Shown: positions 29,601-42,564 of the stretch, piece after piece
Numbering within the stretch: position 1 is the stretch's first letter
Layout: each line of letters begins with the position of its first letter
Assembly: GCA_964017195.1 (NCBI GenBank)
Contig: OZ024894.1
Coordinates: 34,779,614 to 34,843,613, forward strand
Source: Siderastrea radians
Taxonomy: Eukaryota > Cnidaria > Anthozoa > Scleractinia > Rhizangiidae
Direction of reading: 5' to 3'
Length of the DNA: 64,000 nt
Made by a program: the position numbers and the translations under genes
Notes under the pieces: generated by a model
What the model was told of the DNA's origin: nothing
The model's database searches: none
Seen by the model: only the letters and a program-made list of their open reading frames with translations

Positions 29601-31028
29601 AGAACGAAGAAGAACGAAGAAGAACGAAAAAGAAGAAGAACGAAGAAGAATGAAGAAGAACAAAGAACGAAGAAGAACGAAGAAGAAGAAGAACGAAGAA
29701 GAACGAAGAAGAAGAACGTGAAGAAGAACGAAGAAGAAGAACGAAGAAGAAGTACGAAGAAGAACGAAGAAGAAGAACGAAGAAGAATGAAGAATAACAT
29801 CGAAAAAGAAGAACGACGAAGAAGAACAAAGAACGAAGAACGACGAAGAAGAACTAAGAAGAACAAAGAACGAAGAACGTGAAGAACAAGAACGAAGAAG
29901 AAGAAGAAGAACGAAGAACGAAGGAGAAGAAGAACGAAGAAGAAGAACGATAACGAAGAAGAACGAAGAAGAAGAAGAAGAAGAAGAAGAAGAACGAAGA
30001 AGAACGAAGAACGAAGAAGATCGAAGAACGAAGAAGAAGAAGAAGAACGACGAAGAAGAACAAAGAACGAAGAACGACGAAGAAGAACGATGAAGAACAA
30101 AGAACGAAGAAGAACGAAGAAGAACGAAGAAGAAGAAGAACGAAGAAGAACAAAGAACGAAGAACGTGAAGAAGAAGAACGAAGAAGAAGAAGAAGAAGA
30201 ACGAAGGAGAAGAAGAACGAAGAAGAAGAACGATAACGAAGAACAACGAAGAAGAAGAAGAAGAAGAAGAAGAAGAAGAACGAAGAAGAACGAAGAACGA
30301 AGAAGAACGAAGAACGAAGAAGAAGAAGAACGAAGAACGAAGAACGACGAAGAAGAACGACGAAGAAGAACGAAGAAGAACAAAGAACGAAGAAGAACGA
30401 AGAAGAACGAAGAAGAACAAAGAACGAAGAACGTGAAGAAGAACGAAGAAGAAGAACGAAGAAGAAGTACGAAGAAGAACGAAGAAGAACAACGAAGAAG
30501 AATGAAGAATAACATCGAAAAAGAAGAACGATGATGAACAACGACGAAGAAGAACGACAAAGAACGAAGGACGAAGAAGAACGAAGAAGAACAAAGAACG
30601 AAGAAGAACGAAGAAGAACGAAGAAGAACGAAGAGGAAGAAGAACGAACAAGAAGAACGAAGAAGAAGAACGTGAAGAAGAAGAACGAAGAAGAAGAACG
30701 AAGAAGAAGTACGAAGAAGAAGAATAAGAAGAAGAAGGAAGAAGAAGAAGAAGAACGAAGAAGAACGAAAAAGAAGAACGAAGATGAACGACGACGAAGA
30801 AGAACGACAAAGAACGAAGAACGAAGAAGAACGAAGAAAAACGAAGAAGAACGAAGAACGAAGAAGAAGAACGAAGAACGAAGAAGAACGAAGACTGAAG
30901 AAGAAGAACGAAGAACGAAGAAGAAGAACGAAGACGAAGAAGAAGAACGAAGAAGAAGAAGAAGTTGAAGAAGAAGAAGAAGAAGAAGAACAAACAAACA
31001 AAGAACTAAGAAGAACGAAGAACGAAGA
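26680..31028. repeat. 4.3-kb GAA/GAAC satellite
   Basis: The plus strand is built almost only from GAA, AAC and GAAGAACGAAGA-like words: a purine-rich tract with C every 6-12 bases and hardly any T. Because T is so rare, the minus strand lacks stop codons, which explains three overlapping open frames of over 1000 codons coding only Phe, Ser, Leu, Arg, Val and Cys. Longer imperfect repeats exist: a phrase with AATAACATCGAAAAAGAAG occurs near 29482, 29790 and 30507, and one with CGACGACGAATGAAGAAG near 28605 and 28796. Collapse or expansion in the assembly is likely. Confidence 0.95.
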
Positions 31029-31781
31029 TCTACCTTAAGCGGAGGAAGACATACGGCGAAAGACGAATGAAGGTAGCAAGGCTATGATGAAGTACTGACA
31101 AATGCAACAAAGTAAGTAGCAAGCCAAACTCAAAGAAGACGCACACGTTCACTGAATCGGTTGTAAACATCAGATTGAAGAATTAAGGAAAAGACCTTGG
31201 AAAGTATTGGGAAGAATTCAAAAAAGCAAGAGCGCAATCAGATTGAAGGCAAGTCATGGAAAGCTCACCAGCTCACAAGTGGGCTATTTGTTACGGTGGC
31301 AGAGAGAGCAAGAGGGAAAGAGGACTTAAGAAACAAGACCAGTCGACTGAAAGGAAATGAAAGCACCAAGAACCCATACGGCTCATAGCAGTTAGTCTGC
31401 ATTCACTTTAAGTTATTTATGTTTTATAGAGTGTTGCGGGGCTCATGGGAGGCCTCGCTCGCATGGGCCCGTCGCGCACTTGTATAGTAAAAGGGTTTTT
31501 TTTTAATTATGAGGAAAAGAGAACAAGTTATTGTGCAGACTAGGACGTATTCGGAGAAATTCCACTTATCCCGAATAAATCCACGAGGTGTGCAGAAAGT
31601 AAAGGCAAATGAGGAAAGAAGACAGGAAATGGAGCAATAGAAGGACATCTTGTGAGTTTTTAAATCCATCATGGCTTGATCAATTTTTAGCGCCCAAGAA
31701 GTGCTACTGTTACTACCGCAACGAAACTCAAGCGTACCACAGGCCTACCACCCTCCTTTGATCAAAATGAAGTGCTGAGGA
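31029..31781. other. flank between satellite and large TIR element
   Basis: A plus-strand ORF at 31197-31388 (63 codons, lysine/arginine-rich) lies just beyond the satellite and shares its A/G bias. It is not recognised and is probably non-coding. Nothing else is evident. Confidence 0.4.
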
Positions 31782-32290
31782 CCCTTGCACCAAGAGCCTG
31801 GTAAAAAGTCTGGTAAGCCTGGTCAAGTCTGGTTCAACCAGACTTACCAGGCTTTTGTGAAGAAAACAAGTCTGGTAAAAAGTCTGGTAAGGCTGGTTTT
31901 ACCAGGCTTTTTGGGTGAGCCTGGTTGTATTGTACCACAGAAGCCTGGTAAGGCCGGTTTAGGGACGAAAATTATAACCTGAAAAGTCAGGTTAGTCTGG
32001 TTTAACCAGGCTTTTATGGCGAGTCTGGTTCGAAAAAATTACCTGAAAAGGTTGGTTAGCCTGGTTTAACCAGACTTTCTTGGTACGTCTGGTTCAAAAA
32101 TAAAACCTCAAAAACCTTGTTTGTCTGGTTTTACCAGGGTTTTCCAGAAAGTCTGGTTCGAACATATCATATGCACCTGAAAAGCCCGGTTAGTGTGGTT
32201 GGAAAACATCACAGTACTTGAAAAGCCTCAAGCCCAATGTTTTAAGAATTCAAAAACCTAGAAGCCCAGGTTTCCCTGGGCTTTCCAGAC

Positions 32291-35154
32291 TTTTGGTTAA
32301 CAGTGTTTGACAAACGTTCCAAGCAATTCTTATGTGTCTCAATGATAATTTTTATTGCAAACTGTAGTGCAATTTCTAATACATATTCTATGGAAATTCA
32401 AATGGCCAGGGTACAAAATATAAACATGCACTACAATTGCCATACCACCAAAACCAACAACGTACAGTGAATAATGATTACACAATGTATATCTTCACAA
32501 AACTTTCTAATACCAAATCGATTTCAAACATGGAGCAACCCCATAAACATTAACTGAACTCTAAGTTGGCTTATGACTTTTCAGCTTGACAAGTGACGGC
32601 CTAGGGATTGAAAATGGTTGTGACATTCAACACATTTACAGGTACACACACTGTACTTTGCAAAATTTTACTTTGGTTGACTGAAATATTTTAGTTTCTA
32701 CTGAAGAGCCAAACAAAAAAAAATACAGTTAAAACTAAAGTGTTGCATTGCACTGTCGTCTGAAGATGTTGATTAAGATACTTTACAGAACTTGATACAA
32801 TTGCAAAATAATACTGATCAGCCAGAGCTTTTACGGCTGCAAATCAAATTCAGCAGAGGAACCAAAAATGTTTCCATTGCTAGACTATTAAGTCATCAGC
32901 CACTCCATAGGACCGTCTGCATACAGACTACTGTAACGTCCATTGTTTTACAAACACTTGTACAAACCATTGATTAAAGCTTAACAATTCTAGTAAAGGG
33001 TTACAAATTTAATTTCTTTCAAAAAATATGAATTCTCCTGTACATCTTCCAATTGCCACTGGATTTGATTCTTTATGCAGTGGTCTCACAAACCGTGATT
33101 CAGATTTTTTGCATCTGTGTTTGCATCTGTGTTGTTTGTAAGCTGCTAAAGTTCCATGTGTCAGTATGGATTAGAGATAAAAAGTACTACTTGTACCTTA
33201 AGAAAATAAGCTAAAACTTTCAAATAAAATTCAAAATTCAAAATGTAAGGCTGAGAGATAAAAGGCACTACATGTACCTCTGGAAAAAAAGCTAAACCTT
33301 TCAAATAGAAGGAAAATTCAAATTTGCGGACATGGTATTGCTAGAAAACTATATTACAACTTTGGCTGAATTTCATCAAATTGGTTTAGGAGCTGCTCAC
33401 TTAGAATTGAAAAACACATGCACAATTGCCACTCACGCACAACTGCAAAGCAAGCTCTTGCGTAGTGATTACAGTGTATGTACATTGATATTACAAGTAC
33501 ATATTATATTTCAATCTAATTTTGATAGCATTTGTCAAAAACAAATTAAAAAGATATGCCCTGAAAAATCTCTTATGTACATTACAATGTAACTTAACTT
33601 AAAAGTATTTTTTTGTGCTTAGAGTTTTTTTTATGGCCAAAATATATGAAAAATTATCAAGTTATGTTAAACAGTCAATTTGCCACTGGTTGATACAGTA
33701 TCTTACAACATCATGTAATAAACTGAAGCTTTAGCCTGAAAAAATGATTTTTCTCATACCTATTCATTTTTGCCACTTCGCCTACAACATAAAAATGAAA
33801 GGAATCTGTGAAGGTATAAATTTGGTGGGCTGTAGTTTCAGTTACTTGATCTCATTTAATACATGTATTAACCATTACACGCAAGATAGAAAGCTGTTTC
33901 CACAAAAAAATCTGGAAAGAGAACGACGTACATTGTGTGTACAGGTTGACTTCAATTTGGTTTATTTTGACGTCTCATTATACTGGTTGCCACCTTCATC
34001 ATGCTAGCTGAACTTAATTTTTAATTATTACATTCTTTCCTTCATAGCCCCAGTTTTGTTTTGAGCCTGGGTTTTTTGCCTCTTGATTCTTTTCCTCATT
34101 TATAACTTTTTGTGGCAAAAGTCCATGGCTAAACGAACATTTTAAACTTATCATTTTGATCTGAGTTTCATCATGTAAAAATCTTACAAATACAAATATG
34201 TCTGAACTGCTAATGTGGCTTAATGTGTACATGTAACAAGTGATCCAAGCAAAAGTGTCTCACCCTACAGGATTGCTCCATGTTTAAACTAATGCCTCTG
34301 TTCTGTTCTGTTCAGTTTCGGGTCTAATTGAAAAAGTAAAAAAACTACACTGTACATATAAAGGGCCAATTTAGACTATGTTGTACGCGACGTGCTAATG
34401 AACAGCCTACAATGCAAGTTGTTCCATGCAAATAAAAGCTAAAACATGGCATAAAAAGTGCTGGAGGATTTTGAAATGTGTTAAAAGCTTATGACAATCA
34501 TAGCCAGAGGCAATGATAAATGAAGTGAACTCGTTACAATATTTCCAATGATATGCCAGACCAGCAGCATAAGCAAAACTCAGACTATCTAAATAGGCCC
34601 TGAACTGCAAATGTTGTGGTATTTCTTATCTGCTTTGTTGCCAAGGATTCCCTGTTAGACTTGGAAGTACTGCTTTCAGTTTTTAACAAATGCACCTGGA
34701 AAAAAAAAATACAAAATAAAATAAACATAAATAAAATACCAGGCACACCTTTTGCATGCTCTTATAATTACGTACATGCAGCCCCTACTAAATGGTGTAT
34801 TTTTAAACATTCTATGCTTAACAAGCCAAATAGTCACTGAATGGACCCGTATATACATGTACATGTGTAAAGTATATATTCTCAGCCACTGACAAAATTT
34901 GAGGCAAAAAAGTACTGTGACATAACAGAAGTTGATTGGTGAACTGTAACTAGAAACACATACTCAGTGACTTGCAAAGGTCTTTGAAGGGCCAGCTCTA
35001 CATGAAAGAGTGGGTGGACTGGCTAGTTTATTAGATTTCTCACCCAAAAAGGGTTAAAATGCTTGTCTTGTCCTTTATGTATACATGTAGCCACCATTTA
35101 GTTACAAAACTGAAACAGTTGGTGGGTGACCATCTTGTATGTAAAGTATTTAGC
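32291..35154. other. interior of the large element, left part
   Basis: AT-rich DNA rich in TACATGTA words, with no recognisable protein. ORFs of 91 codons or fewer are not credible. Confidence 0.45.
33173..33325. repeat. imperfect tandem duplication, about 81 bp
   Basis: Two adjacent copies of GAGATAAAA, then a CACTAC or TACTAC step, TGTACCT and AAGCTAAA.CTTTCAAATA are seen. They are clearly diverged. Confidence 0.6.
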
Positions 35155-35205
35155 AAATAACAAAATAAATAAATAAATAAATAAATAAATAAAACATAAA
35201 TAAAG
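35155..35205. repeat. AAAT microsatellite
   Basis: About ten AAAT units with a CAT interruption near the right end. Confidence 0.85.
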
Positions 35206-35350
35206 TAGGGTTATTCATCCAGACAGGAAATCCATGCAAAGAGGCCTCACATAAATACTTTCCTTCAGCAACTATGCATGCTAAAGTATGTTTAAATAAC
35301 AGTTTCAACTAATAGAACTTGACAGTACTGCTATTGCAGACCACCAGAAA

Positions 35351-37112
35351 GGCCGTTGACAAAACCAGGATCGGACCGGATCGGATCGGATCGGATCGGA
35401 CTGACAAAACCCGGATCGGATCGGATCGGACTGACAAAACCTGGATCGGATCGGATTAGACTCACAAAACCCGGATCGTAGGTAGGCACATTTCAAATTC
35501 CCATTAAGAATGGTCAAGTGGTATCTCTGCCGATCAAGATGTCGAAGAGAGATCAAGAAAGTGATTGTCATTGTACTGTTTATGCTCTTTCTTCTCTGTT
35601 CTGTCGTGAAGACTTTTTGTTTATTGTTATGGATTTACACTCTGTAAACTACTTAATGAAAAGAATATTTTTTCTAGAGGAAGAGATCTAGGCGCAATTA
35701 TGTAGAAGAAACTGAGGCACTGATAACGTGTGCCAAAGCATGTGCAATTTCAAAGTCAGTACCGAATGGAGCATAAAGTAACAAAGATATCAAGATAACT
35801 CGCGTATTCAGTCACTCCGTACAAGGAACTTGAACCCGTTGATATATGATTAAAAGTTTTTAGAGTGAAACCACAGCTACCTCACAAAGTGTAATAAAAC
35901 GGAACTTAATGCTCTTAGAATAACCGTATAACAAGGATATCTGCTTCTGTTTTTGTCCCGATTCTAGAATGGTGGAATATGAGATCTGCGCCGACAATTA
36001 CCAGCCTGATTCACACGATGGTATAGTAGTTCGTAGCCAGCATGACGAAAAAGGTGTTAAGTTTGAGCCAAAGGCTTGATTTCATCTTATCAAAACTGAA
36101 AAAAAAAATGTGTTCTACTAAGGTAATAAGTATAGAATAGTAGTTACTTTAGACCTATTGAACAATGCAAGCTATCACTGTATGAGAAAATAATCCGTTT
36201 GTTTTCTAATATAAATGTAGGTTTAATTATTGATTTTGTTTCTCAGGTTTTGTGAAAAATCCCTTTCAAGTAATGACAGTATACTCGAAGTTTATTTTCA
36301 AGTGACAGCCGTGTTCATTCAGGAGCATTATAGTTTCATTTCTGCCGGATATTCACAAGTGTCTAGTCAAATTATCTTAGCTTTGGAAACTTTTGTATGT
36401 AAAATGTTTTGAAGATGTTACAAAAATCCATCCACATTTTATAAAAGGATAATTCAGCCCTTTTCTGGTTCATTTTAACAATTTGATTTAGAGTAAACTA
36501 AAGAAAACACACATCCGACACACAATTTATATGCAAAATTTCATTAGTTGTTATACATGTATGACAAAACAGGGTCTCAAACTGAAATATTTTTGTCCTT
36601 ACTAACCGTATTTTTGTCCCTGATTTTTGGAAGGGGGTAGATCCTTCAGTCATATGACCAATTTCCGCAGATTTTTTGTGTACAAATCCAAAATCATCGT
36701 GTATCTTCATGATTGAGATAGAAAGCCTCAGCCACAGATAGTTTACAGCTCGATTCATTAATAGCTAAAATTTCAAGTAAAGGATAGTAAAGACGTGAAT
36801 TATCTTGATATAATTGTTACTTTTGGCTCCATTCCTCTTTGTCTTTCCGCTTGGATCTCTCCCACAGAATGTGGGAGAGATCCAACAGAATGTGGTTGAC
36901 CACAGAATGTGGTTGACTTATTGTTTATTTTGTCATCTTGATCCAGAGGTGCCACACGACTATTTTTAGTGGGGATACTTTCACTGATCAGATCCGGGTT
37001 TCTTCAATCCAATCCGATCCGATCCGGGTTTTGTGAGTCCGATCCGGTCCGGTCCAGCTTTTGTCAATCCGAACCGATCCGATCCGATCCGATCCAGGTT
37101 TTGTCAACGGCC
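35351..37112. mobile_element. 1.76-kb MULE-like element with 10-bp TSD
   Basis: The element begins GGCCGTTGACAAAACC and ends with the exact complement GGTTTTGTCAACGGCC. It is flanked by a perfect 10-bp direct repeat CCACCAGAAA (35341-35350 and 37113-37122). Inside each end are about four units built from CTGACAAAACC plus GGATCGGATCGG (35366-35480) and their inverted counterparts (36985-37096). A 9-11 bp duplication with repeat-rich long termini fits the Mutator-like superfamily and its fold-back relatives; that assignment is inference. No transposase frame is present. It is nested in the 12.8-kb element. Confidence 0.85.
36853..36883. repeat. 14-bp perfect hairpin inside the MULE-like element
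   Basis: GGATCTCTCCCACA (36853-36866), a GAA loop, then the exact complement (36870-36883). A shorter hairpin of the same design (ACCACA-GAA-TGTGGT) follows at about 36899-36913, and the word CAGAATGTGG occurs three times. This looks like local duplication of a hairpin core. Confidence 0.75.
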
Positions 37113-37122
37113 CCACCAGAAA

Positions 37123-40100
37123 TTGAATTGGAAGTAAAATCTGAGGTACATTATTTCTTATATGACCAAAAAGTGACATGTCAATAAAGGTTATCCTAAA
37201 TTAATAATTCCCAGTCATTCATGGTAGAAGGAATGCAAAAACACAATATCAGTAAGTTGATAAAAATTCACAGCAAAACTGGTTCACTTTGATTTTACAG
37301 AAGGTAATGTTGATTGAGAAATTTTAGATTATCCAGCCAGTTATTTACTTGTGTATTAATGTTTTATGAACAAAAGAGACCATTCTTATTCAGTGACATG
37401 CAAATGGCTTGCCAGAGATTCTAATTTAGCCTGTCTATATTTGCTCACCAAGTCCAATTTTTTGACTGAGTTTGAGTAACGAACGTTTGTCCTGAGGCGA
37501 CACTGTATATCAAGCAGTTGTAAAGATCGTTCCAACTGGCTGCAGAACGAGAGTGCTGCTTGACTATAACACAGTCATTGAAATTTATATTCGACCTATT
37601 TACTTGCAGAAAAGTCAATATCTATGAATTATTATTCTATATTCTTGCAAAAATCCAACTTATTAGGTAAAATTCGAATATGTTGCAAATGAAGCTCACT
37701 TTTTTCACTGGACATTTGTGTCTGGTCGCCAAACTCGGCCGAGTAACTTACATGTACTTTTCACGAACCAAAATGGCCGCCAAAGAGGAGGTAGAGTCTA
37801 TTCAAGAAATGTAAGATTAATACTGTACCTTTGTGTAAGGGAGGGTAGCTCTGCATCGAATCCCACAACTCTTCAACTACTGGAGTAAAAAACTATCCAC
37901 GTTTCACTTTCTGGCGCACACAAACACGGAGAAAACCAGCCACATTTTATCCTGGAGCCAACACACACTAATTCACCGGTTACTTGCGCCTGCAATTCTC
38001 GAGCGTGCGGTTGTAAATCACGTGGCCCCTTGAAAGCGGCCCGGTCGCATAGCTGGGTAACCGGCGGTGAGTTTCAAATGAAATGGGTTTGTGTCGAATA
38101 GAGCTGGTTATCGTACGTGAAAGTGGTTTATTACGCTATTCTTTAGATTATTTTCGCTTACGATTAGCAAGGCTCAACTCAGAACGTGCTCTGTTGGAAG
38201 ATGATTGTAAAGATGGTTGATGATTGCTCGATTCAAGTATGAACGGAGCGATCGATCGATTTCAAGGCCAGTGAGTACATGTAACCTCATTCCTCATAAT
38301 ACGTAGCTGGTATGACTAACATTTCATCACTGTACATTTAGTTTTCTATGGAGGGCTTAAAGTTCCTTTCTTTGTGACATTCTGCCAAATGAGTGTAACA
38401 AGCTTTAACACACAGTGTAAGCGTCGCTTACACTGTGCAAATTTGCACGTTGCAAATCATAATCAAAAACGGCCTTTGTGAAATTGACCCCAAGTGGGAC
38501 AGTGGTATCAAGTAACAACGAAAGCCATTGCTCACACATGTGGCATTCTCTGACTTGCGCTTTTCACATCAAAGTGTGATAAACCCGGCGTAGCAAAACA
38601 AAAGTTTACCGACCAAGAAGTAGTCGACGTACCACTATCAGAACTTCGCAAATCCAAATACATTGTAATTTGAGGAGTAGGTATTTCACATGTAAGCACG
38701 TACAATGTACGTGTATCTCCATGCATCTACATGTATCATTGGTGATTAGTTGTAGGTGATTTCATAATGCCTACACGCTAACCAACAGTTCAGTTGAAAT
38801 GCGTTTCACTCAGATACGTGTACACATAAACTTGAATACAATGAAAGCCTAAATTTTTCTTTAATCACTCGTCAAAACGGAGTAAACATGAAATGAAACA
38901 TGCATAATTTGCCAATTAGTGAGTTCTTTAACGGTTTATGAGATTTCTTGATTTTTTTAAGCAAAGATAGTGATGTGTACTAACACCATCAGATTTGATA
39001 TTATTTGAATAGTAACAACTCTAGGTCTTGACACCATAGCATTTTTATTCTAGTGGCATAAGGTGGAAATGTGTGCATTTCTCAAAGTCCTCTTTTCAAG
39101 GGAGTTTGCATATGGAAGTTTTTCATTGCAATCAACAGTTCTAAAATGGTCACCAGATTTATGAACTTTCATCCCAACCTAATGTCCAATGTATGCCTAA
39201 ATACTAAACAGTAATTTATCCTTGACAGACTCACAGTGGAGACCCTATACACGTAGTAGTAATACACTAAATTCTCAATTTCAGGCATTGAATTCCTTCC
39301 TTTTGTATACAGTAGATGCCAGGGTATGAGGGGACATGTTGCAGGGACGTGTCACAGAGACACACAGCAGTGCGACACTGCAATTGTTATGCTAAAGGAT
39401 GTACTGTAGCAGAAAAATTAGCAGAGAGGAAATCGAAAGGTGCTTACATTTTTGCAACAACATGTGACACCCTTTGGTGTGTGGCTGGTGCTTTTTGAGC
39501 TCATGCAACACAAATTTCAACATGTCCCTTCATGCAGTGGCACCTTAAATTTGATTTTACTGCATGCATGGAAACTGCATGCCAAGTACCATGGCATTCA
39601 AAATAGCATATCGTCCAAGTAAAAGCTAGAAGCTTGTCCAAAATACAGCCACCCATAATTCAGAAAAGATAACTAAAGTTGAGATTTAATAAAGGAATAT
39701 TATTAATTCTGTTGTGCTCGCTCAGGATATGAGGTGATTTTTATCAACTTTGTGCTCTGCACCTTGTTGGTTACTTACCACCCTATACCCAGTACATACA
39801 TGCTCATGGAATAAATGATAAATGTCACAGACATTAGGGTGAATAATGGTTCTCTCAGTATAATAATTATTATGCCACACAAGTTAATATCCAGCTCCAT
39901 GGACTGGTACAGGTAACTTGTTATCAGATATGGACAAAAAAACTGTGGAGGTGACCACAGTTGTGCTCGGAGGTGAATGGCATGTGATATACTAATTACA
40001 CCTGTAGTGTGCAGAAAACATTATGAAAACAATGTACCTACTTGTTCAGAGTAGTGTACATGTAGATGAAAGAACTTTATAAATCCAGGAGGGCATTTGA

Positions 40101-42564
40101 GTATCTCATAAATGTTAACTTTTTTTGAAATTCATCAAAACTGCTCAATCATGTTATGGGAAAACAGCCTTCAAAATGGCAACTTTTCAATTTTTGGCTT
40201 ATTTCCTAATTCAGAAAATTATGTGCTTACTGACCTAAAGCAAGAGCTGAAGGAAAAAAATTATTTGGCTTTAAGGGGATGGTCTTCAGTGTGTCAAACT
40301 GTCTACAGTGAGTTTTTTGCACTTTTGCCAAGAACCAAATATTAACTTACTCATGTACTGTACATGTATTTTATCACGCTTTTTTTTTATTCTTGATTTG
40401 TTTGCAAAATTATTGAAAGGTCAATAATACAATCAACTGGGCTAGATGACTGGCGCTGTTTAGTTACATCCTATATGGAAGTTAAATTTCAGTTCAAACC
40501 TGAACCTCATACATCTACATGTACACTGCTCCTTCAACAATCTCCTGGGATCTGTAAAGTAGTTCATGTACTGTGGTATAGATGAAATTAAAGTATGATT
40601 TACATTCACCTTTATACATGTAGCTACATGTACATGTATGTGAGTAGTAAGTTTATTTTTTATGATCCATTTATTAATTTTACTCTCAAAATTTTTCATC
40701 AGGTTTCTACATTTGTACACATTGTATCAGTTTGACTCCAAGTTCTACAGCAAAACAGTTTCTTGATGCATGTTGTACATAGCAAAGGAATGCATCACAC
40801 ATGGTCAGGTAAGTTACTCAAACATACAGCTACAATTAACGTTGTTGGAAAACCTAAGTAATAAGACCACAAGGTGTTATGGGTAATCTATTAATAAATT
40901 TACCAAACTTAGCTGTGGCTCACCCCTACACAAATTAAATCACACAGGCAAGTGTTTATCGTACTTTCACCCCTCCTACGGTAGCGACAACTGCGAAATT
41001 AAAGCCGAATCCACCATTTTAATTTTTCAGTCACTTGATAACTCAACTTCTTATACCACCGTACATCCCCGCCAACACAATATTATAAAAAAAACCTAGC
41101 TGGTACCCATGAACAATTCACCACTCAACAACATGATATCTTGAAAACTGACATCAATTTGCATAAGCAGTTGAAAGTAGTGACACATCAACAGCCATGG
41201 CACAGTGTTGCACATCCCTACCAGTAAAGTATAGAAGTGGTGTGGTTTTGGCTTTTTGTAACTAAGCCGTTTTTCCATGATGGGTGGACAACAGTTCTCT
41301 CTTAGTGTATTATACTGTATACGGTACAGATGTATTCCGAGTTGATGTGTGTAGGGCCAAGTGGGTTGATGCAAGCCAGTCTGGAAAAAGCCGTCCAGTC
41401 TTGCACACATCATCTGTTCATTCAACATGCGTGCACTTTAACATGCTTTTGAGTATTTTTAAGCATAGTTTTGAAATTTTCCAAAAATGCATGTATTTAC
41501 ATGTAGCATGAAATTGGTGGTATGATAAATGTGTATCGACAGAGTTAGGGCAAGCCGGTTATGGCACACAGACCTCGCTGTGCTCAGTCTGTACACCATG
41601 ACCTTAAGCCAAATATTTTCCTGTCTAGTCCTCTCACTCAGTCATTAGGCACATCATAGAGATTTGTTGGAACCTCGTACATGAACATGTGAAAACCGGA
41701 TCATCGTGTATTCACTGAGTACAATACATGCAAACAGGATGTGTTCTGTTATGGAGTACTAGAAAATTGTATTCTGATCAGGGCTATTAAGGTTTTGAAA
41801 TGGACTATCACTCTAATGCGTACGATGTTTGTTGATGTCACTAAAGTGACAGTTTATTTTAAGACATCTTTCTTATTTTGCCACTCCACAGCTTTGGAAC
41901 CCAATACTTGACTAAAAGTCATTAAATTAATATGTACACCTTTTACTAATTTTGTTCACTGCTTGAACTGTATTCATAATATTATTGTAAATTTACATGA
42001 ACCTTTATATATGTTATTGAAAATTAACATAACAACCTAATAATGTTGAGTGTAGGACAGGCCTAGAACTTTTTTTTAAATTTCTTCTCAATATTTTTTT
42101 CTAGGACCACGTCTGTATAAGGCCATAAGAGGACTGAACTCAGAAGATTGTTAACCGCAAGTGAAATGAAGGCAGCCAAAACAGATAAGACCGTAAATGT
42201 AAAATCAGTGAATGTGTATACTCCCTCTTACTCAATGATTCTCTTCATTTGGTTTTGCCTCATATGCACAGATACACTGTAAATATTTTAACTGATATTG
42301 GAGATTTGTTAAAAAATAGACATTCTGAGGTAAACTGAATGTGGCCACAAAGTGATTGGCCTAGAATACAAAGTGTCATACATTGTACATGTACATTTAA
42401 TGTACACTGGGCTTGGGGTTTGCTGTAGTAGTCTTGAATGCAGGATAAACCTGGACAAATATTACTTTTTTTATATTTTATCATTTCTCATTACAACCTA
42501 CAATGTATACCTTGTACTTGAAGATTTAATTAATTAGGTAGTATGCTGGTGCAGTATTGTTTAA
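37123..42564. other. interior of the large element, middle part
   Basis: No gene recognised in about 5.4 kb. ORFs up to 110 codons (41096-41428, minus) resemble nothing known. TACATGTA-type words are frequent. The stretch near 37730-38110 is less AT-rich than its surroundings and may be an old regulatory or gene remnant. Confidence 0.4.
38411..38437. repeat. 13-bp perfect hairpin
   Basis: CACAGTGTAAGCG, a single T, then the exact complement CGCTTACACTGTG. A GCAAATTTGC palindrome follows at once. Function unknown. Confidence 0.7.

Noticed and set aside
26671..31001. Minus-strand ORFs of 1052, 1332 and 1340 codons
   Set aside because: They use only Phe, Ser, Leu, Arg, Val, Cys and a few others because the GAA/GAAC satellite lacks stop codons on that strand in all frames. 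There is no domain, and the frames overlap each other.
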